Source of the DNA: Ancylomarina sp. 16SWW S1-10-2
Lineage (GTDB): Bacteria; Bacteroidota; Bacteroidia; Bacteroidales; Marinifilaceae
Reading direction: 5' to 3'
NCBI RefSeq assembly: GCF_009669305.1
Contig: NZ_SADB01000006.1
Coordinates: 173,313 to 237,312 of the forward strand
Length of the DNA: 64,000 nt
Shown here: positions 32,474-40,508 of the stretch, piece by piece
Layout of the letters: each line of letters opens with the position of its first letter
Numbering within the stretch: the first letter of the stretch is position 1
Notes under the pieces: model-generated
Seen by the model: the letters and a program-made list of their open reading frames with translations, nothing else
The model's database searches: none
What the model was told of the DNA's origin: nothing
Position numbers and translations under genes: made by a program

Positions 32474-33487
32474 ATGGCAATTCTACACGAAAATTACGCT
32501 TTAAAACCATATAATACCTTTGGAATTGAAGCCAAAGCCAATTATTTTTTCCAATTCGATACGGTAAGTGAAATTCAATCTTTCCTGGATGACAACACAT
32601 TAGACAATGTTGACTACCTTATTCTTGGTGGCGGTTCTAATATACTATTTACAGATGACTATGAAGGATTAATTCTACACCCTAACATTAAAGGGATGGA
32701 AATAATTGAAGAGAATGAAGATACTGTTTTAGTAAAAGCAGGAGCCAATGAAAATTGGGATGAATTTGTGGAATGGGCTGTTACAAAAGGCTATGGAGGT
32801 ATAGAGAATTTATCCAACATACCTGGTGTGGTTGGAGCTACACCTGTTCAAAATATAGGTGCTTATGGTGTAGAGGCCTGTCAAACTATTGAAAAACTAG
32901 ATGCCATATCAATCGAAAGCAAAAGACAAGTTGAATTCCAAAATTTCCATTGTGATTTCGAATACCGCAACTCCGTTTTTAAGAACGAATATAAAAATCT
33001 ATTCATCATCACTCATGTTTATTTCCGACTAAATAAAAACCCAGAATTTAATTTGGAGTACGGTGCGATACAAAACGAACTTAAGAACTATAGCGATGTT
33101 AATCTTAAAAATATCCGCGAAGTAATTATCAAAATTAGAGAATCGAAGCTGCCAGATCCTGAAGTAATTGGTAACGCGGGTTCATTTTTCAAAAATCCCA
33201 TCGTTGAAACTCGCTTTGCAGAAAAACTTCTTAAAAAATTCCCTGATTGTCCGAACTACGAGCTAGATAATACAAATACCAAACTAGCTGCTGGCTGGTT
33301 AATTGAACAATGTGATTGGAAAGGCAAACATGTTGGACAAGCTGGTGTACATAAAGATCAAGCTCTTGTTCTAGTGAATTTAGGCAATGCAAAAGGTTTT
33401 GAAGTACTTAAGTTAGCCAACGATATTAGAAAATCTGTTATATTGAAATTTGGTGTCAAATTAGAAATGGAAGTCAACGCAATTTAA
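32474..33487 (+). CDS. murB: UDP-N-acetylenolpyruvoylglucosamine reductase
   Basis: A 337-residue FAD enzyme of peptidoglycan precursor synthesis, reducing UDP-GlcNAc-enolpyruvate to UDP-MurNAc with NADPH. The FAD-binding domain has YLILGGGSNILFTDDYEG, SNIPGVVGATPVQNIGAYG and FEYRNSVFKN; the catalytic Ser region is GNAGSFFKNP and the C-terminal Glu is in LEMEVNAI. It belongs to the E. coli-like type I form in length and in having the YRNSVFK insertion loop. It is followed by a MITE-like element. Confidence 0.96.
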   Translation: MAILHENYALKPYNTFGIEAKANYFFQFDTVSEIQSFLDDNTLDNVDYLILGGGSNILFTDDYEGLILHPNIKGMEIIEENEDTVLVKAGANENWDEFVEWAVTKGYGGIENLSNIPGVVGATPVQNIGAYGVEACQTIEKLDAISIESKRQVEFQNFHCDFEYRNSVFKNEYKNLFIITHVYFRLNKNPEFNLEYGAIQNELKNYSDVNLKNIREVIIKIRESKLPDPEVIGNAGSFFKNPIVETRFAEKLLKKFPDCPNYELDNTNTKLAAGWLIEQCDWKGKHVGQAGVHKDQALVLVNLGNAKGFEVLKLANDIRKSVILKFGVKLEMEVNAI

Positions 33488-33506
33488 GCAGACTAATAGG
33501 TATACA

Positions 33507-33647
33507 AGAGGGTGTCTATAAATAAAAGTATCCGTCATTCTGAACTTGTTTCAGAATCTATACACATTGACGACAAGATCCTGATCCCGATAAGTATCAG
33601 GACAGGATGACGCTCAGTGCTAGCTTACATATTTATGGACACTCTCT
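33507..33647. mobile_element. MITE-like element with 18-bp terminal inverted repeats
   Basis: The element has ends AGAGGGTGTCTATAAATA and TATTTATGGACACTCTCT, which match at 15 of 18 positions when inverted. Inside is the interspersed motif GTCATTCTGAACTTGTTTCA, then GAATCT, with an inverted partner ending CAGGATGACG. At 141 bp with no gene, it fits a non-autonomous element needing a transposase in trans. No clear target duplication is seen. Confidence 0.7.
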
Positions 33648-33730
33648 TTACTTCTACAAACCTTTTAGACTTTTCATACCTTTTAACTTTTCACCTTTTT
33701 ACTCTTATACTTTTTTTGCCCTTTTCCTCC

Positions 33731-34801
33731 TTATTTAAAGATTCGTTGCAAATTTAAAGCCCTCTGATATCTACTTGCATTCTTATTGTGTTCCCTTAAA
33801 GTGCGAGCAAATACATGGTAACCATTAAACTTAGGACTAGCACAAAAATAAATAAACTTGTGTTTCTCACAATTTAAAACAGCATCAAGTCCTGAGACAG
33901 AGGCTTGTCTTATTGGACCAGGAGGTAAGCCCGCATACCTGTAAGTATTATATGGTGATTTTATCTTCTTATGGATATTGAGAACTCGACGCATCGTAAA
34001 ATCTCCCCAAGCAAATTTTAAGGTTGGATCAGCATCCAACTTAATACCTCTTTTTAATCGATTCACATAAACACCTGCAACACGAGCCTTCTCATCGTTC
34101 TTGATCGTTTCCTCATCAACAATTGAAGCCAATATACTCACCTCTATTGGTGTTAGATTCAATTCGCTTGCCTTTTTCATTCGGTCTACATTCCAGAAAT
34201 TGACGTATTCGGTATACATCCTATCGGTAAAAGACTTAGGAGTCATATTCCAATAAACCTGATATGAATTGGGAATGAATAAGCCAATTATAGTTTCGCA
34301 ATTGAAACCATAAGGCTTCAGATTATCGGCATCTTTCAAGAAATTCAAAATGCTTAAAGAATCCGCTTCAATTTGGTTTCCAATTTTGCCAGCAAACTCT
34401 TCCAAAGTGCGCGTATTATTAAAGGTCAACTTAATCGGTTCCTGACTACCCGATCTTAGAACATTAACCAAATCATTGTTACAAGTTCCTGATTCAAGGC
34501 GATATCGGCCAGATTTGATTGATTTCCCATAATTCTTCTTATTCATCACCCATTCTAATGATGACATATTGATAACAGAATGACTCTCTTCAAAAAGATG
34601 AAGAACTGACTGCATATCAGATCCTGTCGGAATTTGTATGAAAAGTTCTTTTTTCTCACCCAAATCAATATTAGACGAAAAGATATCACGGTAGTATTTC
34701 AATAAAACTGTTCCAACAACAACGAACAAAATAAAAATAGCAATTAGTGCATATCTTAATTTCTTCGATTGAAGTTTCTCAAGTCTAAATAGATTAATCA
34801 T
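33731..34801 (-). CDS. mltG: Endolytic peptidoglycan transglycosylase MltG (YceG-like)
   Basis: A 356-residue inner-membrane enzyme that cuts nascent glycan strands. One transmembrane helix at residues 16-38 (LRYALIAIFILFVVVGTVL) is followed by a LysM-like domain and the YceG catalytic domain. The active Glu lies in ILASIVDEETIKNDEKARVA, then VYVNRLKRGIKLDADPT and YAGLPPGPIRQASVSGLDA, all hallmarks of the family. The C-terminus HVFARTLREHNKNA is also typical. It runs toward murB. Confidence 0.95.
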   Translation of the reverse strand: MINLFRLEKLQSKKLRYALIAIFILFVVVGTVLLKYYRDIFSSNIDLGEKKELFIQIPTGSDMQSVLHLFEESHSVINMSSLEWVMNKKNYGKSIKSGRYRLESGTCNNDLVNVLRSGSQEPIKLTFNNTRTLEEFAGKIGNQIEADSLSILNFLKDADNLKPYGFNCETIIGLFIPNSYQVYWNMTPKSFTDRMYTEYVNFWNVDRMKKASELNLTPIEVSILASIVDEETIKNDEKARVAGVYVNRLKRGIKLDADPTLKFAWGDFTMRRVLNIHKKIKSPYNTYRYAGLPPGPIRQASVSGLDAVLNCEKHKFIYFCASPKFNGYHVFARTLREHNKNASRYQRALNLQRIFK

Positions 34802-34985
34802 ATTTCTTTATTTACGAGTCGTATGCTTAATCGCAAATTTATACAAATAATTAAGTTTATCAATAGCAAGCTCTTTTCTCAGCTTTAGATTTTAAACAGA
34901 AATAAAGACAAAATATAGGTCTAAGATTCCAAAAAAATTATCTTTGGTAAACTGTAAAAAACGACAACTAAAAAAACACTCGAGT

Positions 34986-36113
34986 ATGAAAATCAATTCA
35001 AATTTTGACAGTGGTAATATCAAGGTCATAGATTGCTCTACTGCTTCAAATATTCAACTAGAAATAAATAAGGATACTAATTCTGATTTCTATCAATGGT
35101 TTCACTTCCGTTTACAAGGCGCACAAGAACAGTCTTGTAAAATGCATATTATGAATGCTTCTGGAGCATCTTATCCTGAAGGATACGAAAATTATCACAC
35201 AGCTGCATCATACGACAGAGAAACATGGTTTAGAGTTCCTAGCACCTACAATGGAAAAGAATTGGTTATAGAACACACACCCGAATTTAACTCTGTATTT
35301 TACGCTTATTTTGCTCCATATAGTTACGAACAACATCTTAATTTAGTAAGCGATGCTCAACTTTCTCCTGAGTGTGAATTGGTATCTATAGGAGAAACTG
35401 TTCAAGGGCGAGATATTGATATGCTTATCGTTGGTGAAGAATCTCCCGAAAAGAAAAAGATTTGGGTTATTGCGCGTCAACATCCAGGTGAATCAATGGC
35501 AGAATGGTTTATGGAAGGTTTTATTGGCAAACTCCTCGACGAAGACGATGCTGTATCGAGAACTCTATTGAGCAAAGCCGTATTTTATATTGTTCCTAAT
35601 ATGAATATCGACGGTAGTATCCTTGGTAATTTGAGATCGAATGCTGCAGGTGCTAACCTAAATCGAGAATGGGCTGAGCCTAAACTAGATTATAGCCCAG
35701 AAGTTTATCATGTTCGCAATATGATGGATAAAAAAGGCTGTGATTTGAATATCGATATTCATGGTGATGAAGCTTTACCTTACAACTTTATTTCAAGTAT
35801 AGAAGGTATCCCTTCGTATGATGAAAGATTAAAAAATCTTTTGGAGAAATTCACTTCAACATGGATGGCTTCATGTCCTGATTTTCAAGATGTTCATAGC
35901 TACCCAAAGAACGAACCTGGCCAAGCGAACTTGGCTATCTGTTCAAAACATGTTGGAGAACGGTTTAAATGTCTATCTTTGACCGTTGAAATGCCTTTTA
36001 AGGATAATAATGATCTACCAGATCCTGAATTTGGATGGTCTCCAGAACGAAGTGTTTTGTTTGGAGAATCGATATTACACCCCATTTTACAGGTGGTTGA
36101 TCAATTAAGATAA
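34986..36113 (+). CDS. M14-family zinc carboxypeptidase (cytosolic carboxypeptidase-like)
   Basis: A 375-residue protein of the cytosolic carboxypeptidase (M14D-like) group. The N-terminal beta domain has YQWFHFRLQGAQ and the sequence SYEQHLNLV. The zinc ligands are His and Glu of RQHPGESMAEW and His of NIDIHGDEALP; PNMNIDGSILGNLRSNAAG and LNREW are the substrate segments. The catalytic Glu is in LSLTVEMPFKD. There is no signal peptide. The frame is open to 34944, but MKINSNF is the better start. The substrate is unknown. Confidence 0.9.
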   Translation: MKINSNFDSGNIKVIDCSTASNIQLEINKDTNSDFYQWFHFRLQGAQEQSCKMHIMNASGASYPEGYENYHTAASYDRETWFRVPSTYNGKELVIEHTPEFNSVFYAYFAPYSYEQHLNLVSDAQLSPECELVSIGETVQGRDIDMLIVGEESPEKKKIWVIARQHPGESMAEWFMEGFIGKLLDEDDAVSRTLLSKAVFYIVPNMNIDGSILGNLRSNAAGANLNREWAEPKLDYSPEVYHVRNMMDKKGCDLNIDIHGDEALPYNFISSIEGIPSYDERLKNLLEKFTSTWMASCPDFQDVHSYPKNEPGQANLAICSKHVGERFKCLSLTVEMPFKDNNDLPDPEFGWSPERSVLFGESILHPILQVVDQLR

Positions 36114-36138
36114 TATATACACTCTGTATATTACTCAG

Positions 36139-36175
36139 AAAATGCCACATCTACGCTTCCTTGATGTGGCATTTT
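36139..36175 (+). terminator. Terminator hairpin after the M14 gene
   Basis: AAAATGCCACAT and ATGTGGCATTTT form a 12-bp perfect stem with a 13-base loop. It is close to the M14 stop; its symmetric A/T ends could also serve the minus-strand gene at 36358. Confidence 0.8.
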
Positions 36176-36199
36176 CGCCTTTTAGTTCTGTGTACAAAT

Positions 36200-36331
36200 T
36201 CTCCCGCAAGTTTGCAACTTGTGGTTTCGAAACTAACAAAAAACAAAAAGACCCAAACCTCAACAGCTTGAATATTCTTTATACCTTCTCTTTTAATTAT
36301 TATCACAAGTCACAGACTTGCGATAGGGAGA
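36200..36331. mobile_element. Possible MITE-like inverted-repeat element
   Basis: The left end reads TCTCCCGCAAGTTTGCAACT, continuing TGTGG, and the right end inverted reads TCTCCC-TATC-GCAAGTCTGTGA, continuing CTTGTG. The arms align with one 4-base gap. Each arm also contains its own CAAGT/ACTTG hairpin. No gene is inside. The element class is inferred. Confidence 0.5.
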
Positions 36332-36357
36332 AGATCTTTGTGTTTCATACCGAATCT

Positions 36358-37035
36358 CTAAACAGGAGCAATATTCTTAATAAAGATATGATTCACATCA
36401 CCCTGTTCTGTATCCAGAAACTCCATATTTAAGTCGTCTAATTCGTCAAAGTCTTCTTCTTCAATATCGTTGTCAGCTTCGTCACGTATTTTCTTATAGC
36501 CACATTTGGAATAAAATGAGTTGAGTCTCTTCTGTGCTTTATCGTAATTCACATCATCAGTAATTCCTTCGAACCCCAAAGGAAAGCTATTAATAGCCAC
36601 ATAAGCACAGGTAGATTTAAAATAGATATCTAAACTATTTAAAACATATTTACCGTAGCCTTGTCCTCGGTATTTCTCTTTAATCTCCAATCGACTAACA
36701 AGCAAAACATTCGTATTAAAACTGTCTCCCACTAAGTCTACTATCTTATCATCTATCTTTTCAAAGCTATCGTTTAATATAGCTTTACCCACCGCAAGAG
36801 ATGATTCTGATTTATCGAAGGCTTCCCTTAAAGTGCAAAAACCTGCTTCAAAGTTCAAATCATACATCTCTAAACAGATCATACCAACCTCTATTTCAGC
36901 TGAATCATAATTATCAAATTCATCTCCTGACTTAATTAATATTCTACCAGAATATGTAAGCATATTAGGATGTGAAGCATAATCTACATCTAACAAATGT
37001 GAAAAACGGTATTCAATTCTAACATTTTCATTCAT
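36358..37035 (-). CDS. GNAT-fold N-acetyltransferase-like protein
   Basis: A 225-residue protein. The acetyl-CoA P-loop is KEKYRGQGYGKYVLNSL near residue 120 (R/Q-x-x-G-x-G/A type), preceded by the beta4 strand VLLVSRLEIKE, and followed by LNSFYSKCGYKKI, the usual GNAT end strand. It carries an acidic C-terminal tail (DEADNDIEEEDFDELDDLN). Substrate is unknown. It is monocistronic, and the DNA between it and the KAS III gene (37036-37319) has no other gene. Confidence 0.8.
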   Translation of the reverse strand: MNENVRIEYRFSHLLDVDYASHPNMLTYSGRILIKSGDEFDNYDSAEIEVGMICLEMYDLNFEAGFCTLREAFDKSESSLAVGKAILNDSFEKIDDKIVDLVGDSFNTNVLLVSRLEIKEKYRGQGYGKYVLNSLDIYFKSTCAYVAINSFPLGFEGITDDVNYDKAQKRLNSFYSKCGYKKIRDEADNDIEEEDFDELDDLNMEFLDTEQGDVNHIFIKNIAPV

Positions 37036-37263
37036 ATCTTCAATTCAATATTTTCGATTCGGTTACAAAGTAAGTTAAAAACACTCAGAATGTTCTAAAT
37101 TTTAACGATTCATAAACGGCACAAACACAGTATTTACGCCTTCTTTACATCTCTATTTAAAAAACAAGCTTGAAAACATTAAGACAAAATATAGCCCAAA
37201 TAAGGACTGATTTTCAAATAAATTTCACTAATATTAGGGTATTAAAATCGACTTGAAAAGCTT

Positions 37264-37282
37264 GAAGTATACGACATACTTC
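37264..37282. promoter_or_regulatory. Inverted repeat upstream of the KAS III-like gene
   Basis: GAAGTAT and ATACTTC are perfect 7-bp arms around ACGAC, 38 bases before the start. It could be an operator for a regulator of lipid synthesis, but there is no direct evidence. Confidence 0.35.
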
Positions 37283-37319
37283 TTTCATAGTAAAATCGCT
37301 TATTACATAAACAATTTAG

Positions 37320-38408
37320 ATGCACATGAGTAGTAAGATCTACAGTATTATTAAGGGAACAGGAAAATTTATCCCATCAAAAATAGTTAAAAATGAGGAT
37401 TTCCTCACAACTGAATTTTATGACTCTTATGACAAAAAAAGTCCAAAAACGAATCAGGAAATAACTGCGAAATTTGAAGAAATAACCACTATATCTGAGA
37501 GACGACATGTTTCTAACGATTTAGTCACATCTGACATCGCATTTTTTGCTGCAGAAGATGCCATAAATAGTTCTAAAATAAATAAAGAAGAACTAGATTA
37601 TATCATCGTAGCTCACAACTTTGGTGACGTTAAACATGATAACAGAAGATCGGATATTGTACCTAGTTTAGCCGCTAGAGTTAAGTATAAACTGAAAATT
37701 AAAAATCCAAACTGCGTTGCTTACGATTTACCATTCGGATGTCCGGGTTGGTTACAAGCTACCATTCAAGCTGATTATTACATTAAATCGGGCGATGCGA
37801 AACGTGTTTTAGTTATAGGTGCCGATGTTTTATCTCGAATTTCCGATCCAAACGATAGAGATAGTATGCTTTATGCCGATGGTGCTGGTGCTGTTATTTG
37901 GGAAGCTAAAGAAAGTGAAACGCCTATAGGTATATTATCACATGCAACCCGATCGGATACCTATGAATATTCAAAAATGCTATATATGGATAAATCTTTC
38001 AATCCTAATAGCGAGCACAAAGATGCTTTATTTTTGAAGATGAACGGTCGTCGATTATATCAATATGCACTAACAACTGTACCTCAAGCCATAGAAACTT
38101 GTCTTAAAAAATTCAATACTCCTCTTAGTGAGATTAAAAAAGTATTAATACATCAAGCCAATGGAAAAATGGATGATGCTATTTTAAAAAGACTATACGC
38201 CTTATATAATATAACTGAGTTGCCAAAAGATATTATGCCAATGACCATTTCTAAGCTTGGAAATTCGTCTGTTGCAACTTTGCCTACTCTACTCGATCTT
38301 ATTTTAAAGGATGAACTAAAACCTCACGAAATAAATAAAGGTGACAGTATTGTTTTTGCATCTGTTGGAGCAGGAATGAATATCAATGCAATGCTTTATA
38401 AAATGTAA
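37320..38408 (+). CDS. 3-oxoacyl-ACP synthase III family protein (KAS III-like)
   Basis: A 362-residue thiolase-fold condensing enzyme. The catalytic Cys is in PFGCPGWLQA (about residue 140), the His in VLIHQANGKMD (about 277) and the Asn in SKLGNSSVATLP (about 315), the full Cys-His-Asn triad of FabH-type enzymes. ADGAGAVIWE is also typical. It starts fatty acid or specialised acyl chain synthesis by condensing acyl-CoA with malonyl-ACP; the length and divergence from FabH suggest an additional paralog. An alternative start lies 6 bases downstream (MSSKIYSI). Confidence 0.88.
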   Translation: MHMSSKIYSIIKGTGKFIPSKIVKNEDFLTTEFYDSYDKKSPKTNQEITAKFEEITTISERRHVSNDLVTSDIAFFAAEDAINSSKINKEELDYIIVAHNFGDVKHDNRRSDIVPSLAARVKYKLKIKNPNCVAYDLPFGCPGWLQATIQADYYIKSGDAKRVLVIGADVLSRISDPNDRDSMLYADGAGAVIWEAKESETPIGILSHATRSDTYEYSKMLYMDKSFNPNSEHKDALFLKMNGRRLYQYALTTVPQAIETCLKKFNTPLSEIKKVLIHQANGKMDDAILKRLYALYNITELPKDIMPMTISKLGNSSVATLPTLLDLILKDELKPHEINKGDSIVFASVGAGMNINAMLYKM

Positions 38409-38431
38409 TTTCTAGATATTCTTAAAAATAT

Positions 38432-38480
38432 AATGGCGACTTATTCCCTTAATCAGGTTATAAGTCGCCATTCTTTATTT
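38432..38480 (+). terminator. Terminator after the KAS III-like gene
   Basis: AATGGCGACTTAT and ATAAGTCGCCATT form a 13-bp perfect stem with a 15-base loop and then CTTTATTTT. It may act on both strands, since the NdpA-like gene ends 40 bases to the right. Confidence 0.85.
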
Positions 38481-38519
38481 TAGTCAAACAAGCTATAATG
38501 CTTATTTCAATTTTATTAT

Positions 38520-39566
38520 CTAATTTTCTTCTTTAAAGAATAATTTATAAAAGCTCATATCTCTAGCTGCATCGTAGCCTTTTTCAACAAACTTGCGTTG
38601 TCCGTGAATATAAACGTGAAAGTTTTTATCAAGCTTTAAGACTTGTTTAAAAAAACGTTGCTCACCTTTAACAGCATCTTTATTAATCTTAAAATCTTCA
38701 TTAATATCGCTATTATGCTCTCCCTTATAGTAATTTTTATACTCATCAAAGGCATTTACCACTTCAGGTTGCTCAATCACTTCTTCTTTAAATAACTCTT
38801 CACTAAACTCTTTTTTATCCTTAAAAAAGTTAATTGATTTATTCATCAAATCAATCTGATCTGCTTTGGCAACTTCGTTCTCATCGTTGTAAACCTCACC
38901 AATAAACCCTTTACACATCTCTAAATAATTCTGAGTGTGATAAAAGTCATCTTCACGAAGTTTTAGGTTTAGAAAATCTTCCTTCCAATATAAGGCTTCG
39001 TTATTTTTATTGGTTTTATCCACAATACAAACCTTATAACCATTCTCTTTCTCAGTATTAAAAATAAGACAGCCTTTATCTAGTTTCTTAATATTAATAC
39101 CACTTTCGCAACCAAGTTCAAAGTTGTCTTGATTTTGGTAAACCTTTAAAAAGGTATCCTTATTCTCAGACTTAAAAATACCTAAAGCATCACAAACCTC
39201 TCCATCAAGAATACAGCCTGAAAATGAGACTAAATAGAACTCTCCCCCTTTAATATTAGGATGATTTGATTTATCGTAAAGATGCATCGCAATACTTACC
39301 GATTGATCGTAGAAGCTGACGTTCTCTTCAAAAAATTCCGAAGCGTAACAATAAACTTCATTCATGCTTAAGCCTGCTTCGTGCTGAAAATTATAAAACT
39401 CTTCCTTATTAAAAGCCGACAGAAAATACTTCAATAAAATATCTCTAACATCATCGTCATCCAACTGAATTTCTTTCTTTGAAAGTTTCAAAGGTTCCTC
39501 AAGATGCTTATTACCTACATTATGAACAACTATTCTGTCCAGATTTATATCATCGAAATTAAACAT
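38520..39566 (-). CDS. Nucleoid-associated protein, NdpA/NA37 family
   Basis: A 348-residue protein of the 37-kDa nucleoid-associated family (YejK/NdpA). Family features are the N-terminal DRIVVHNVGNK, HLYDKSNHPNIKGGEFYLV, the ALGIFKSENKDTFLKV block and EALYWKEDFLNLK. The C-terminal FFKQVLKLDKNFHVYIHG is also recognisable. It binds nucleoid DNA; a precise role is not known. It is monocistronic. Confidence 0.88.
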   Translation of the reverse strand: MFNFDDINLDRIVVHNVGNKHLEEPLKLSKKEIQLDDDDVRDILLKYFLSAFNKEEFYNFQHEAGLSMNEVYCYASEFFEENVSFYDQSVSIAMHLYDKSNHPNIKGGEFYLVSFSGCILDGEVCDALGIFKSENKDTFLKVYQNQDNFELGCESGINIKKLDKGCLIFNTEKENGYKVCIVDKTNKNNEALYWKEDFLNLKLREDDFYHTQNYLEMCKGFIGEVYNDENEVAKADQIDLMNKSINFFKDKKEFSEELFKEEVIEQPEVVNAFDEYKNYYKGEHNSDINEDFKINKDAVKGEQRFFKQVLKLDKNFHVYIHGQRKFVEKGYDAARDMSFYKLFFKEEN

Positions 39567-39698
39567 GCTTACTTTTTTATTGATTCTTATTTTATTTACT
39601 TCCTCAGTATTTAGATATACAATCAGAAATAGAGCGTAAATATACTCACATTAATGCAATGAAAGATACACTCCAGATCTAGATAAAGACAAAAATAT

Positions 39699-40493
39699 TT
39701 AATTTGGATTCCGAACACTTACATTTACTACTGTATTCAAAACATAATAGTTCTGATACGATGTTTTAGCAACTGCAACAATTGGAATTTCACGACTAAG
39801 TCGGCTCCCACTTGGAACATTTATTACAAATGTTGCTTTCCCTTTTTTAGTCTCAAGCCCACTTAAATACGAACTCGCTTTCACAGGTAAGCATTTATCA
39901 TCTAATAATTTACCTATATAAAACTCAACACTTCTATATTTTTTATCTAGACTCAACTCAAGACGATATTCATTAGATTTATTAAGAAGATTCACATGAT
40001 TAACGATTATTTTGGGTTCTGCTTTAACTTTACCTGTCTTTGTTATTTCTTCCAAACCAGTACACATCATGTTGCTTTCAAAAAGCATTTTTGATTTAAT
40101 TTTACCACTTTCCCAATATTTTTTTTGCAAACCATGCTTTAAACCCTTCTTATAACTAGTAGATCGATACAACTTTCCACTCTTATAAAACCACTTTACA
40201 AGGCCATCTTTCTTTCCATTCACATAAGGAATTTCATACTGTTTTTCACCAGACTCATAGTAGACATGGCTAATACCAACCTTTATATTATCCTTGTAGT
40301 TTACTATAGATTTCAATTTACCACTAGGAAACTTATATCTCACTTTTCCATTAAGCAAATTCTTGTCAGAAGAGCTTAAATCTACTATTTCAGACTTATC
40401 GTCAACTTTCTCTTTCGATGAGAATTTATCACGAATAAAATCACATGAGGATAAAACAAAAACAGATATTAGGATTAAAATAAATTTCATCAT
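39699..40493 (-). CDS. Lipoprotein with MORN-variant (YwqK-like) repeats
   Basis: A 264-residue protein with a lipoprotein signal (MMKFILILISVFVLSSCD). It has about five repeats of the YwqK/MORN_2 type: GKVRYKFPSGKLKSIVNYKD, ISHVYYESGEKQYEIPYVNG, LVKWFYKSGKLYRSTSYKKG and LQKKYWESGKIKSKMLFE. Databases sometimes call such proteins antitoxin YwqK; no toxin partner is adjacent here. The C-terminal 90 residues form a beta-rich domain of unknown function. Its stop is close to the helicase gene start? No: the helicase ends at 40509 and lies upstream on the same strand, 15 bases away, so cotranscription with it is likely. Confidence 0.8.
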   Translation of the reverse strand: MMKFILILISVFVLSSCDFIRDKFSSKEKVDDKSEIVDLSSSDKNLLNGKVRYKFPSGKLKSIVNYKDNIKVGISHVYYESGEKQYEIPYVNGKKDGLVKWFYKSGKLYRSTSYKKGLKHGLQKKYWESGKIKSKMLFESNMMCTGLEEITKTGKVKAEPKIIVNHVNLLNKSNEYRLELSLDKKYRSVEFYIGKLLDDKCLPVKASSYLSGLETKKGKATFVINVPSGSRLSREIPIVAVAKTSYQNYYVLNTVVNVSVRNPN

Positions 40494-40508
40494 GAGGTAT
40501 ATTTAGGT

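Noticed and set aside
36142-36432. Plus-strand 96-residue frame after the M14 gene
   Set aside because: It starts in the terminator, spans the inverted-repeat element and runs into the opposite GNAT gene.
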